The notes under the pieces: model-generated
Told to the model about the DNA's origin: nothing
Database searches by the model: none
Seen by the model: the letters and a program-made list of their open reading frames with translations, nothing else
Position numbers and translations under genes: made by a program
In this document: positions 21,379-33,239 of the stretch, piece after piece
How the letters are laid out: the number at the start of each line of letters is the position of its first letter
How positions within the stretch are numbered: the stretch's first letter is position 1
Assembly (NCBI GenBank): GCA_032622095.1
Contig: CP136061.1
Coordinates: 16,554,440 to 16,618,439, forward strand
Length of the DNA: 64,000 nt
Reading direction: 5' to 3'
From: Siphonodentalium dalli
Taxonomy: Eukaryota; Mollusca; Scaphopoda; Gadilida; Siphonodentaliidae

Positions 21379-21628
21379 CTGTAGGTAGCCTAAAACTGCC
21401 GCCGAAGCCGCTTAGTTTGTAGCAGGCATTTCTGAAGAACGAAAATGAGTTACATCCTTCAGTTGTTACACACTGTCCACCGCAATCAACATCGGATGCG
21501 GCTCTTGTCTTTGCAATTAAATTTACCGGCCCTTTTGTAACGTGTCCAGATGTAAACACTTTTGCCTCAGATATGCGGACACACAATAAGAAACACAAAA
21601 CTCCTTGAATACTCGAATGCATGTGCAT
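21379..21628 (-). CDS. First coding exon: signal peptide plus PAN/apple domain, gene A
   Basis: Minus-strand exon from ATG at 21628 (a second in-frame ATG follows two codons on) to the donor CTACAG/GTAAGA, ending in phase 1 after 83 codons. Residues 1-22 are a hydrophobic signal peptide (SIQGVLCFLLCVRISEA). The mature part has Cys at 49, 53, 59 and 69 in DCGGQC, EGCNSFSF and RNACYKL, the C-x3-C-x5-C-x9-C core of PAN/apple domains, which mediate protein or carbohydrate contacts outside the cell. Phase 1 matches the CTLD exon at 10443-10655, so a secreted PAN plus C-type-lectin protein is likely. The exon end is amplified 11 times downstream. A missing last part of the PAN domain is expected for this compact type or may lie in an unseen exon. 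Confidence 0.75.
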
Positions 21629-22159
21629 AGAGTTAGTCTGAGGATCCTCTCAAATGTAGAAACACGAGTAACCGAGAGAAAAACAACTAGAACCGACAAC
21701 TCGTGTACTTTCTATTATTAAACAAAGTGATTTTCGGAATTAATCACTAATTTCATCTGTCACATGCAAGACTGTATCAGCCCACACCCTGGTATGATGA
21801 CAAGAGAGAGGGCGCGCGTGAGGGTAGACAGTATATCTCGTGATGCGAAGGGCACACGATCTGATTGATGGACGATGTATCTCACTGTGCAATGACGTCA
21901 TAAGCAGTCAAGGAGTATCGCCCTTGCTACCTGACAGAAGCCCAGAAATATCGACATAAATGTGATCAGAATTCTTGGGCTAATGTCCACTTTTGTGAGA
22001 ATGAAATACTATTGAATGCGTGACAGTTTCTTGTTGGTGGTAACGTTTCGATTCGACTACCCCACGTTGAGGTACATCAATTGTGTATGTTCACCATGCT
22101 GCGCCAGTCAAAACCAATCGAGATAGTTTTCCCTATAGTCTGAAATACGTTGGTGTCCA
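21629..22159. other. Upstream region of gene A, no element recognised
   Basis: Probably 5' UTR and promoter of the PAN-CTLD gene on the minus strand. I see no clear TATA box or initiator. A TGACGTCA (CRE-like) palindrome is present at 21894-21901. Confidence 0.4.
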
Positions 22160-23115
22160 AACAATGGCCGGAGCAGTGTGTGTGTGCGGTCAAAATGTGG
22201 ATTTTGGCCAATAAACTACAACTTAACGATGTCAAAACCGAAGTGTAATTTTGTCCACCGGTTAATTGTAAAGATTTCGCCATACCTGTCATCAATATTG
22301 GTGAAACCTGTATTCAACCTGCAGATTGTTCAAAAAATCTTGGTGTTGTTATTGACAAATCATTGTCGATGTAAGCACAGTTGAATCAGGTGTGTAGGTA
22401 GCTGTGCATTGAGGTTAGGCGTCTTAACCCTTTATCCAACAGAACGGCCCTGTGCCAATGCATTCTCTTATATATGCGAGTCGACCATAGGTCGCCTCGC
22501 ATATATAAGAGAAAGCATTGGCTTAACACATATTAAAAATGATAACATTGTCAAAGAATGTAGAAAAATATTATAAAAATTGTAAAAAAAATGTAAGAAA
22601 CAATTATAAAATTGTTAAAGAAAAAATGGTAAAAGTGTTAAAAAAAGATTTTTTTTAGGCCAATGCATTCTCTTATATATGCGAGGCTACCTATGGTCGA
22701 CTCGCATATATACGGAAATGCATTGGAACAGGGCATAACTGTAACCACCACAATGTGGTCAATGAACCGGTTCCAATGATATCCATTTTTGTATGGTGTT
22801 ATTGAGACAGACCAATGATATTTTAGGCTGTTGAAGCTTTATTTGGGCGTTTTTGACCGTTTTGTTGGGTAAATGGTTAATCGTCTTCGGCCCTATCTCT
22901 CAGAAGCTGCCATGAAGAAGCTTGCAACATGCACAGTTCTGTCTAGAATCGACTACTGTAATTCGCTTCTAGCTGGGTTACCTAAATACCAGATAGATAG
23001 ACTTCAGCGACTTCAGAACTCGGCCGCCAGATTGGTAAAAGGCGCACCGAGACGCAGCAAATCATCACCTCTCTTGGCAAAATTACATTGGCTCCCTGTC
23101 AAGTGGAGGGCCTAA
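22160..23115 (+). pseudogene. CR1/jockey-like LINE RT C-terminal fragment, split by a MITE
   Basis: The upstream part (about 22187-22423) reads WILANKLQLNDVKTE, a stop, then CSKNLGVVIDKSLSM, the thumb region just after the RT active site. The downstream part (22878-23115) reads RLRPYLSEAAMKKL, VLSRIDYCNSLLAGLP and LLAKLHWLPVKWR, the conserved C-terminal block of CR1/jockey ORF2. A 457-bp TTAA MITE lies between. With one TTAA left, the codons read RRLNRLRPYLS without a gap, so the LINE was intact here before the insertion. It has no catalytic motif left and ends abruptly at 23115. Confidence 0.85.
22424..22880. mobile_element. Palindrome-TIR piggyBac-like MITE, copy 3 (complete, inside LINE)
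   Basis: TTAA at 22424-22427 and 22877-22880. Ends are CCCTTTATCCAAC and GTTGGGTAAATGG. Palindromes at 22454-22522 and 22659-22726, the second with a few changes (tacggaaatg). Its right arm (22740-22860) is the inverted counterpart of the left arm of copy 4862-5259, so the two complete copies are recombined or differently deleted versions of one longer parent. Confidence 0.9.
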
Positions 23116-24300
23116 CTGCACGAAAATGGTCAAATCGTTCACTTTGTGATAGAAGCACCAAATTTGGTACAGATGTTGCCTAGTATGTTGGCAACTACAC
23201 CCTAGCCACTTCCACCTACCTATCTGATGAGTGGAACTGGTACAAATCTGGAATGGAACCGGATCGGGTCGCCGAATTTCGCGTTATTAACCTATCTCTA
23301 GTTATACGCGGATTGTAGAAAAAATGTTTGCGCTATAGCATTGGAATTTATTTCCTGCTGTTCCATATATTTGCCCATTTAATGACGCAAATTTTGTTAG
23401 GCAATGTCCAAGATGGCCACCAAAATATTCCAAAATGGCCGCCGAAATTGAAAATAAATGGTATTTTCTTTAAATCTTTATTTCTTTCGCAATTTGACCA
23501 GAATTCACTGCGGTTATTTGGCAATTTGTCATCATTATATTGAGAGTAGTCACTTGACATCACTTTGGAGCTATTTCGGTACTCTGGGGTCACCATTGCA
23601 TCGCGCACTTGATGTTGAAAAAATAGTCATTCAAAATTCGATTTTACAGAACGCGGTATAACATTTCACACAAAAATCACCATTGGGATTATAGTCATAT
23701 TTCATCAAGAAATTGGTACTGTGCGATGTAAGTGATGCATTATATTGCTTATGGATATTCCAACTCAATGGTACCAAAATTGTCACTTTGGCTCAAAATG
23801 GCTGCCAAAATGGCGGCCAAAATATAAAAAATTGTAAATATTGCACCAGCGTGCCGTGCAACCGCCTATAAGTTGTGGTGGATCAACAAAATTGACTATT
23901 CTGTCTTATATATAATGAATACTAACATATCTGATGCACCTTGATTAATTTTTACTATTTTAACCACTGAAATTACCAGAATTATGGGACTTTTTTTATC
24001 ACAAACTTGGCATCAAAATCGGTTTGCACCATATTTTCAAGTAAAATAGAACTATCTTTGGTATCAAATGTACTTTTTATTATTGATCTATCTTATATGT
24101 GTGACACTGAGTTGTTTTAGACAAAATTACTCAAGATGGCTTGCAAAATGGCAACCAAATTTGGTAAAAAGTTTATTTGTCACATTTTTTACGAACATTA
24201 TTCTAAGCTGTTCCGAAAAAGTTGCAAATTGTGACTCACTTGGTTATTAAACATGCTACTTAATCAACTGACAACTAAATATTATATTCTGGTTGTCCCA
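23116..24300 (+). repeat. Dispersed repeat with CAAAATGGC motifs, copy 1
   Basis: Non-coding, with repeated aaaatggcngccaaaat motifs (23415, 23440, 23795, 24135). Blocks such as atggcttgcaaaatggcaac and gcaaattgtgactcactt occur in inverted orientation at 37060-38050, so the two regions are diverged inverted copies of one element of 1 kb or more. Confidence 0.7.
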
Positions 24301-24599
24301 GTACATTATGAGGCATGACAAATCATTTTAAGGGATGCGGTGTGGATTTTTGCCGAAAACTTCTTTTGGGTTTCTAGATCTGTCTGTGTTTTTGAACGGA
24401 AACGGAACTGAGATGGATCATATTATGTGGCTACTCTGGCCCATTAGCATCAAACTTTATTAACTTATGAAAACCGTATCCTTCGTATTGCATACCAAAC
24501 GCCATGAAGGTGGAGAACACTCTGATATGATCTCTCTATCGGTTAAAATATCCTTGAGTTATAGCGATAGGAAATCGATAGTCACCCAAAGGTACACCA
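24301..24599. other. No feature recognised
   Basis: AT-rich spacer before the degenerate tandem region. Confidence 0.4.
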
Positions 24600-25045
24600 G
24601 TGCGACTCATACATTACCATGCAGTCACTCCATATATACATGAATACCACATAAATGAACATATGTCACTCGCTTTATACACATACACCTCACCCACTAC
24701 TATACAGCCACACATGGGTATGCCCATACACCCAACACATGGCCATATAGCCGTGAGTAAACATGCAGGCACACCAGGTATACTCATACACACATCTTGT
24801 ATACTTAACCACCTCACCATTATTCATACAGTCGCTCCATGTGTATGTATATATTTGCCATATGGGCACTCAAGATATACATATACACCCCAACGATGAC
24901 AATATAGTCATATCATACATCACTTGTTGTATACATATTTGCCTCACCAGTGGTCATAAAGTCAGTCCCTGTATATATATTTGCGACACCCATGGCCATA
25001 TAGCCACTCAAGATATACATATGCACCCAACCCAAAAATAAAATC
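24600..25045. repeat. Degenerate tandem repeat
   Basis: Loosely repeated blocks ccatatagcc, actccatgtgtatgtatata and tatacatatacaccc at about 60-75 bp spacing. The last traces (gtcactccatgtgtatatat, 25530) lead into the satellite, suggesting a decayed older array. Confidence 0.55.
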
Positions 25046-25539
25046 TTGTTTTTGTGGGGTACGTTCTAAAACTATTTTCAAAATTCCATTAAACCGCTCC
25101 AGGACCCACCAGCTTCCACCTCAACATTCATGTCATTAGAACGGGGATCAATTTGTCTTCGAGAAATTGGGACCTTGGTCATCATATATTTAGCCTCGCA
25201 TAGTCTGTAATATGCCAAGCAGACATCCTCCCCTTTCTTTTGACATCCATGTGTTTATGTACCACCTTCATTGTGTGGGGAATTACATGACGGATAGGAC
25301 GTAAGCCATTATTTCGTTCACTATACTTATGTTGACAAAACAGAAAGTCCTTATGGTCCGTCAGCCAGTGCTCCCTTCTGACTTGTTATTGACATTCGGG
25401 GGGGCTAGGTGTGATTTTCGTTGACCCGGACAGATGTGTGACCTTGTCAGACACCCACTTACATGTATTTGTTAGCCTATACTTACCTGTATTGGTTGGT
25501 TGTTTGTCTTGGTTAACCCATTACCGTAGTCACTCCATG
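25046..25539. other. No gene recognised
   Basis: Spacer between the degenerate repeat and the satellite. Confidence 0.4.
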
Positions 25540-28500
25540 TGTATATATACCTCATTAATTACCATACAATCCTTCTACTACAACACAACCCATGCAGTGT
25601 GTGTCATAATGATACCGAGTATGTCGTATTCCCGCGCGAAGATTATAAACTACAACACAAGCCATGTAGTGTGTGTCATCATGATACCGAGTATGTCGTA
25701 TTCCCGCGCGAAGATAATAAACTACAACACAATCCATGCATGGTGTGTCATAATGATATCGAGTATGTCGTATTCCCGCCAACCAATATGTAGTGTGTGT
25801 CATAATGATACCGATTATGTCGTATTCCCGTGCCAAGATAATAAACTACAACACAACCCATGCATGGTGTGTCATAATGATACCGAGTATGTCGTATTCC
25901 CGCCAACCCATATGTAGTGTGTGTCATAATGACACCGTGTATGTCGTATTCCCGCGAAGATAATAAACTACAACACAACCCACCCAGTGTTTGTCATAAT
26001 TATACCGAGTATGTCGTATCCCCGCGCGAAGAGTATAAACTACAAAACAACCCATGTATGATGTGTCATAATGATACCGAGTATGTCGTATTCCCGCGAG
26101 AAGAGTATAAACTACAAAACAACCCATGTATGATGTGTCATAATGATACCGAGTATGTCGTATTCCCGCGCGAAGAGTATAAACTACAAAACAAACCATG
26201 CATGGTGTGTCATAATGATACCGAGTATGTCGTATCCCCGCCAACCCATATGTAGTGTGTGTCATAATGATACCGTGTATGTCGTATTCCCGCGCGAAGA
26301 TTATAAACTACAACACAACCCACACAGCGTGTGTCATAATGATACCGAGTATGTCGTATTCCCGCGCGAAGATTATAAACTACAAAACAACACATGTAGT
26401 GTGTGTCATAATGATACCGAGTATGTCGTATTCCCTCGAAGATTATAAACTACAACACAACCCGTGTAGTGTGTGTCATAATGATACCGAGTATGTCGTA
26501 TTCCAGCGAAGATTATAAACTACAACACAACCCATGTAGTGTGTGTCATAATGATACCGAGTATGTCGTATTCCAGCGAAAATTATAAACAACAACACAA
26601 ACCATGAAGTGTGTGTCATAATGATACCGAGTATGTCGTATTCCCGCGCGAAGATTATAAACTACAACACAAGCCATGTAGTGTGTGTCATCATGATACC
26701 GAGTATGTCGTATTCCCGAGCGAAGATAATAAACTACAACACAACCCATGTAGTGTCTGTCATTATGATACCGAGTATGTCGTATTCCCGCGCGAAGATT
26801 ATAAACTACAACACAACCCATGTAGTGTGTGTCATAATGATACCGAGTATGTCGTATTCCCGCGCGAAGATTATAAACTACAAAACAACCCATGCATGGT
26901 GTGTCATAATGATACCGAGTATGTCGTATTCCCGCCAACCCATATGTAGTGTGTGTCATAATGATACCGAGTATGTCGTATTCCCGCCAACCCATATGTA
27001 GTGTGTGTCATAATGATACCGAGTATGTCGTATTCCCGCCAACCCATATGTAGTGTGTGTCATAATGATACCGAGTATGTCGTATTCCCGCGCGAAGATA
27101 ATAAACTACAACACAACCCATGCAGCGTGTGTCATAATGATACCGAGTATGTCGTATTCCCGCGCGAAGATAATAAACTACAACACAATCCATGCATGGT
27201 GTGTCATAATGATACCGAGTATGTCGTATTCCCGCCAACCAATATGTAGTGTGTGTCATAATGATACCGATTATGTCGTATTCCCGTGCCAAGATAATAA
27301 ACTACAACACAACCCATGCATGGTGTGTCATAATGATACCGAGTATGTCGTATTCCCGCCAACCCATATGTAGTGTGTGTCATAATGACACCGTGTATGT
27401 CGTATTCCCGCGAAGATAATAAACTACAACACAACCCACCCAGTGTTTGTCATAATTATACCGAGTATGTCGTATCCCCGCGCGAAGAGTATAAACTACA
27501 ACACAACCCATGTAGGGTGTGTCATAATGATACCGAGTATGTCGTATTCCCGCGAGAAGAGTATAAACTACAAAATAACCCATGTATGATGTGTCATAAT
27601 GATACCGAGTATGTCGTATTCCCGCGCGAAGAGTATAAACTACAAAACAAACCATGCATGGTGTGTCATAATGATACCGAGTATGTCGTATCCCCGCCAA
27701 CCCATATGTAGTGTGTGTCATAATGATACCGTGTATGTCGTATTCCCGCGCGAAGATTATAAACTACAACACAACCCACACAGCGTGTGTCATAATGATA
27801 TCGAGTATGTCGTATTCCCGCGCGAAGATTATAAACTACAAAACAACACATGTAGTGTGTGTCATAATGATACCGAGTATGTCGTATTCCCTCGAAGATT
27901 ATAAACTACAACACAACCCGTGTAGTGTGTGTCATAATGATACCGAGTATGTCGTATTCCAGCGAAGATTATAAACTACAACACAACCCATGTAGTGTGT
28001 GTCATAATGATACCGAGTATGTCGTATTCCAGCGAAAATTATAAACAACAACACAAACCATGAAGTGTGTGTCATAATGATACCGAGTATGTCGTATTCC
28101 CGCGCGAAGATTATAAACTACAACACAAGCCATGTAGTGTGTGTCATCATGATACCGAGTATGTCGTATTCCCGAGCGAAGATAATAAACTACAACACAA
28201 CCCATGTAGTGTCTGTCATTATGATACCGAGTATGTCGTATTCCCGCGCGAAGATTATAAACTACAACACAACCCATGTAGTGTGTGTCATAATGATACC
28301 GAGTATGTCGTATTCCCGCGCGAAGATTATAAACTACAAAACAACCCATGCATGGTGTGTCATAATGATACCGAGTATGTCGTATTCCCGCACGAAGATT
28401 ATAAACTACAACACAACCCATGTAGTGTGTGTCATAATGATACCGAGTATGTCGTATCCCCGCCAACCCATGCAGTGTGTGTCATAATGATACCGAGTAT

Positions 28501-29615
28501 ATCGTATTCCCGCCAACCCATGTAGAGTGTGTCATAATGATACCGAGTATGTCGTATTCCCGCCAACCCATGTAGTGTGTGTAATAATGATACCGTGTAT
28601 GTCGTATTCCCGCGCGAAGATAATAAACTACAACACAACCCATGTAGTGTGTGTCATAATGATACCGAGTATGTCGTATTCCCGCGCGAAGATTACAAAC
28701 TACAACACAACCCATGCATGGTGTGTCATAATGATACCGAGTTTGTCGTATTCCCGCGCGAAGATTATAAACTACAAAACAACCCATGCAGTGTGTGTCA
28801 TAATGATACCGAGTATGTCGTATCCCCGCCAACCCATGTATAGTGTGGCATAATGATACCGAGTATGTCGTATTCCCGCGAAGATTATAAACTACAACAC
28901 AACCCATGCATGGTGTGTCATAATGATACCGAGTATGTCGTATTCCCGCGCGAAGATTGTAAACTACAACACAACCCACCCAGTGTGTGTCATAATGATA
29001 CCGAGTATGTCGTATTACCCCGCGAAGATTAAAAACTACAACACAACCCATGCAACGTGTGTCATAATGATACCGAGTATGTCGTATTCCCGCCAACCCA
29101 TGTAGAGTGTGTCATAATGATACCGGGTATGTCGTATTCCCGCGAAGATTATAACTACAACACAACCCATGCATGGTGTGTCATAATGATACCGAGTATG
29201 TCGTATTCCCGCGCGAAGATTATAAACTACAACACAACCCACCCAGTGTGTGTCATAATGATACCGAGTATGTCGTATTCCCGCGCGAAGAGTATAAACT
29301 ACAAAACAACCCATGCAGGGTGTGTCATAATGATACCGAGTATGTCGTATTACCGCCAACCCATTATGTAGTGTGTGTCATAATGACCCCGTGTATGTCG
29401 TATCCCCGCGCGAATAGTATAAATTACAAAGCAACCCATGCATGGTGTGTCATAATGATACCGAGTATGTCGTATTACCGCCAACCCATATGTAGTGTGT
29501 GTCATAATGACACCGTGTATGTCGTATCCCCGCGCGAAGAGTATAAACTACAAAAAAAAACCCATGCATGGTGTGTCATAATGATACCGAGTATGTCGTA
29601 TTCCCGCCAACTTTT
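25540..29615. repeat. 4.1 kb satellite of 72-bp and 53-bp units with a 1456-bp higher-order duplication
   Basis: The 72-bp unit runs gcgcgaagattataaactac, aacacaacccatgtagtgtg, tgtcataatgataccgagta, tgtcgtattccc. A 53-bp variant lacks the gcgaagattataaactac part and reads cgccaaccca instead. A segment of about 1.25 kb from 25690 is repeated almost identically 1456 bp further on (27146 to about 28395). Since 72 is divisible by three and the unit lacks stops in several frames, long reading frames appear on both strands (unit CHNDTEYVVFPREDYKLQHN). They shift frame at every 53-bp unit and are not genes. Confidence 0.95.
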
Positions 29616-31030
29616 CATTTCTTGGATAGTTTGAACCAAATTACGCCACATCGTGGTACGTTAATCGTTTAGCTTCGATACTTTTATCAGCACGGTGATA
29701 TACTAACAATGAGTTCCGATTGGCCATTCCGACGTGAAATACCAGGTTCGGGAAATAGAATGTATACGACAGTTAATCAGACCCACCATTACATGGGTCT
29801 GTATAGTACACCTATAGACTGAAAACAACCTTGCATTGAGACTATTGATCCATTTTCACAAAACAGTCTTCTACATTTTTTCTTTTTTTTGGGGTTTTAT
29901 CTTCAATAAATTTACAAAGTTCGGCGTTCCTACTACAGGAGTCATAAATAAATTAACAGTCTGGATATGGATTTAGTCTGACAACAGAAATGTATAGAGT
30001 CACTTCTGTAACATACACACGTTAAACAAAGCCAAATGTCCGGTGACGCAGGGGCGATTGTTATCTTGAGCAGTTATTTCAACACACTTGATAGTCGGAT
30101 TCCTTATGTCATTTTGCATTTTTGGTTTGTTAAAAGCGATCTGAAAACGGATTCTGTATGCCTAGTAGGTGTGTTTTCAAGATTGACTTGTTTCCATTCT
30201 TGAATTTTGGCGGGTCGGCCTAAATCGGGGTCAACATAATTTAGAGAGTGTTTCGTATTTACAGAAAACGATAGATGGTGCCATCTGGCGTATGGCGATC
30301 GGTGCGATTTGAAACTTCTCCAAACTACTAGATATGACCGTTACATGTATTTTTGAAAATTTTGATGTGATCGGTTAATTCTTGTTGGCTACAGATGTGA
30401 TCAAAATTTAACACTAAGCCCTATGGAAATTCTAGTACTTTGGATAAATGGCGCAACTTGGCGTATGATGATATGCGCGTACTGATATTTATAAAAAATA
30501 CTAAGTATGAAACACAGACGTAGTTTTAAAAAGAATGGATGTGATCAGATGATTCTTGCTGGCTACAGTTGCGATCAAAATTTAACACTTAACCCGATGG
30601 AGAATTTCGTGTTATGCTCAAACGTTGATTGTAATATCACTTATTGGCAATCGTGCGCAACTATATATGAAGTTTAACACTCGTGTTTGACCCACAGTAA
30701 CTATCCGTGATTTAATAGTAGCAAGATATGATATAGTTATGCCTCAAGATACAGTAATTGGCAAAAGTAAGTGTTGACTGTATTTTTAATTTCGATAAGA
30801 TGCAGCCTGTTGAATCAAATTAAAATATTCACAACAAGACTGTTCACGATGTGATTACATATTATATTATTGTTTTATTTGATACTTGTCTGTCCTGTTG
30901 TCCACTGACTAGTTTTAAAACCACATCGTTGATCATAACGGGATGTAGTGTCACAAATACCGAGGTATAGATGGTAGTTGTTCGTTGTCATTAACTCAAT
31001 CGTTGTCATTGGAGTTTATCCCACATGCAC
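29616..31030. other. No gene; diverged repeat pair
   Basis: Two diverged copies of about 180 bp (30355-30430 and 30530-30605) share ggctacagntgngatcaaaa, then tttaacact. A complement of this piece appears near 33262-33290. No coding seen. Confidence 0.5.
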
Positions 31031-31309
31031 TTAGAGAATCTGTGTTTTTGCAGGATTTGTGCTACTGATAAATTGACATTTTGGTGCAGCTGAGATCATT
31101 ATTATAGCAGTATAGGCTTTGCTTTCACACTTCCCACGCCAGTTACTTTTTGCCAACTTCAGTACAGTGACTGAAACCCAACATTCACCATCAATATTCT
31201 GACCACAGTTAATCTCCACGCTTGGTGTATAGTTGTGAAAATCAAGTAAATTCGAATTTCCACTAAAGTAGAGCTTAATGAGTAAAATAAATATCAACCA
31301 TAGTGGCAT
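31031..31309 (-). CDS. Possible small secreted cysteine-containing peptide or first exon
   Basis: An ATG at 31309 opens a 92-codon frame beginning MPLWLIFILLIKLYFSGNS, a good signal peptide, followed by a polar part with four Cys (INCGQ, GECW, GKCES, PKCQF). No family is recognised and no splice donor was confirmed. It may be a complete small secreted protein, a first exon, or a chance frame. The only support is the signal peptide and cysteine spacing. Confidence 0.3.
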   Translation of the reverse strand: MPLWLIFILLIKLYFSGNSNLLDFHNYTPSVEINCGQNIDGECWVSVTVLKLAKSNWRGKCESKAYTAIIMISAAPKCQFISSTNPAKTQIL

Positions 31310-31864
31310 TTTCCTGCAAATTCCGAATAGGTGCTTAGTAACCGTTACTAATGAGCTATCGGGACCGGTGACAAAGTCTCCCGATCTCACACTGATCAGT
31401 GGCCTATGCAGTACATGGCTGCATAATGTTAGACATGCATGTGCCCAACTCTGAACAAAACCAGCACCATGTGATTAGACACTGACTAAATTAAGGCAAT
31501 ACCAATGACTGATTAGTACACCATTGTGGTATTTGATTAGCAGCCGTTGCTAGCCTTAAATAAGACATCTGGTTCACTTTGACGACCAGGTATATCTCAA
31601 ATTTCACATTTGAGTATTAACTGCATCGGATAAACCCGACCAGGAATTATAAAACAACCATCTATATAAGCCCAGCAATATTTAGCAATACATATGGACA
31701 TGATAACATTGTTTAACATTTTTAAACAATACCACCCTATCCACATGTATATGGCTAAACATATCATTGGCATAGATGAGTTGTTGTAGTTGTTACATTG
31801 ATGCTGGTCGGGTTTCTCCAAATGTAATACTAAAACAGAATGATCCATAAGCTATGGTGGCTGG
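31310..31864. other. No gene recognised
   Basis: Upstream flank of the possible secreted peptide. Nothing distinctive. Confidence 0.4.
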
Positions 31865-32863
31865 TTTAGGACATGGGAATTTTTTTTATTTTGTGGCCAC
31901 GAAATAACTAATCTGGTGGCCACGAAATAACTAATTTGTGGCCACAAAATAACTAATTCGTGGCCACGAAATAACTGATTGACCTTTGCATATATCCATA
32001 TACATTTACGGTATGGTTACACTAAGTTGATGTTTTAGAAACAATGCATACGATCGCAGAGAAGCTACTATAAACCCCTTATGGCGCGGGAATCGAGCTC
32101 TATGTGGATATGAACGTCCGATATAAACTAGCCCAGAGAGAGTGTGGAAACACGGGTCAGGTGGCTCCAAGACAAACTGAATATTAGTTTTTACCACAAG
32201 GGATCGAATGGGAATGACATTTCTCTCGGCATATTGGCCAATTTAAGTCAAATAAAGGGTTTTGTAGGGTGGGCCCAAAACAAACATATAAATTTCACCC
32301 CTTTCAACCATATCCGATCCAAATTGGTCGCCGCTCAGAAGGGGTCAAAGATGTACACATTAGTTCTCGATCACTTGAACGATATAGATCAAATAAAGGG
32401 TGTTGTATCGTGGCTCGCAAAGCAAGCTAATTTTTCACACTTTCAGCCCATGCACTCTAGCGAAAATGATAACAGATCAGAGGGGTCCATATATGGTACA
32501 GTGTGTTGTATGGTGACCCCTGGACAAACTAAATATTCACCCGCTTTCACCATCCCCGATCCAAAATGGCCACCCCAGATGGGTTCAAATATGGCACTTA
32601 TACAATTCCTCGGCCCCTTATCCGTTTGATGTGGTATAAATTGGTGCTGTAGGGTGGCCCCAAGATATACTGAATGTCGTGGGTGCCTATTTAACCCACC
32701 CACCCCCAGGACGGCAACTTTGGATCCGGTTGGTGAAAGGGATGATTACTTAATTTGTTTTACGGGCCACCCTACAACACCCTTTATCTCAAATGGGACT
32801 GACGATCGTATATCACAATTAGTTATTTCGTGGCCACGAATTATTTATTTCCATGTCCTAAAA
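31865..32863. mobile_element. About 1 kb element with 45-bp terminal inverted repeats
   Basis: The left end ttaggacatgggaat...ttgtggccacgaaataactaa is mirrored at the right (ttagttatttcgtggccacg ... ccatgtcctaa). At the left the gtggccacgaaataactaat part is tandemly repeated four times (31891-31980). The interior is made of three to four diverged blocks of about 105 bp (caaactaaatattcaccc, gatccaaaatggcc, gggttcaaatatg). Non-coding. Target duplication not determined. Confidence 0.65.
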
Positions 32864-33239
32864 GTTTCGACTGACACTTACATAAATATGACTCGCAGAT
32901 TTGTTAGCACACAACTCCGTATTATGCGATACTTCGTCCTGGCAATAAACATTAATTTTGTCAATTGATGAAAAAACACCATCAATCAATTTTACAACGA
33001 TATCCTGAAACTTTAGTCTTGATACACATTACATTTGTAGAATAGTGGACATTATCACTGAAGCACGTGATTGTGATGTATATGATTGATGTGAACCACA
33101 TTTGTATCAACTACTGTATCTGGTGGCCTGACTATATTGCAAGTTAATTTTGTAAAATCACATGTAGTTACGATAGATTACATGTAAGAACCATGCATAT
33201 ATGATAGCCATTAAGTTCCACCACTGTGAACATTTGAGT
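32864..33239. other. No feature recognised
   Basis: AT-rich spacer. Confidence 0.4.

Noticed and set aside
25555..29634. A dozen reading frames of 60-200 codons on both strands
   Set aside because: They are read-through of the 72-bp satellite unit, change frame at each 53-bp unit and overlap on both strands; no non-repeat part.
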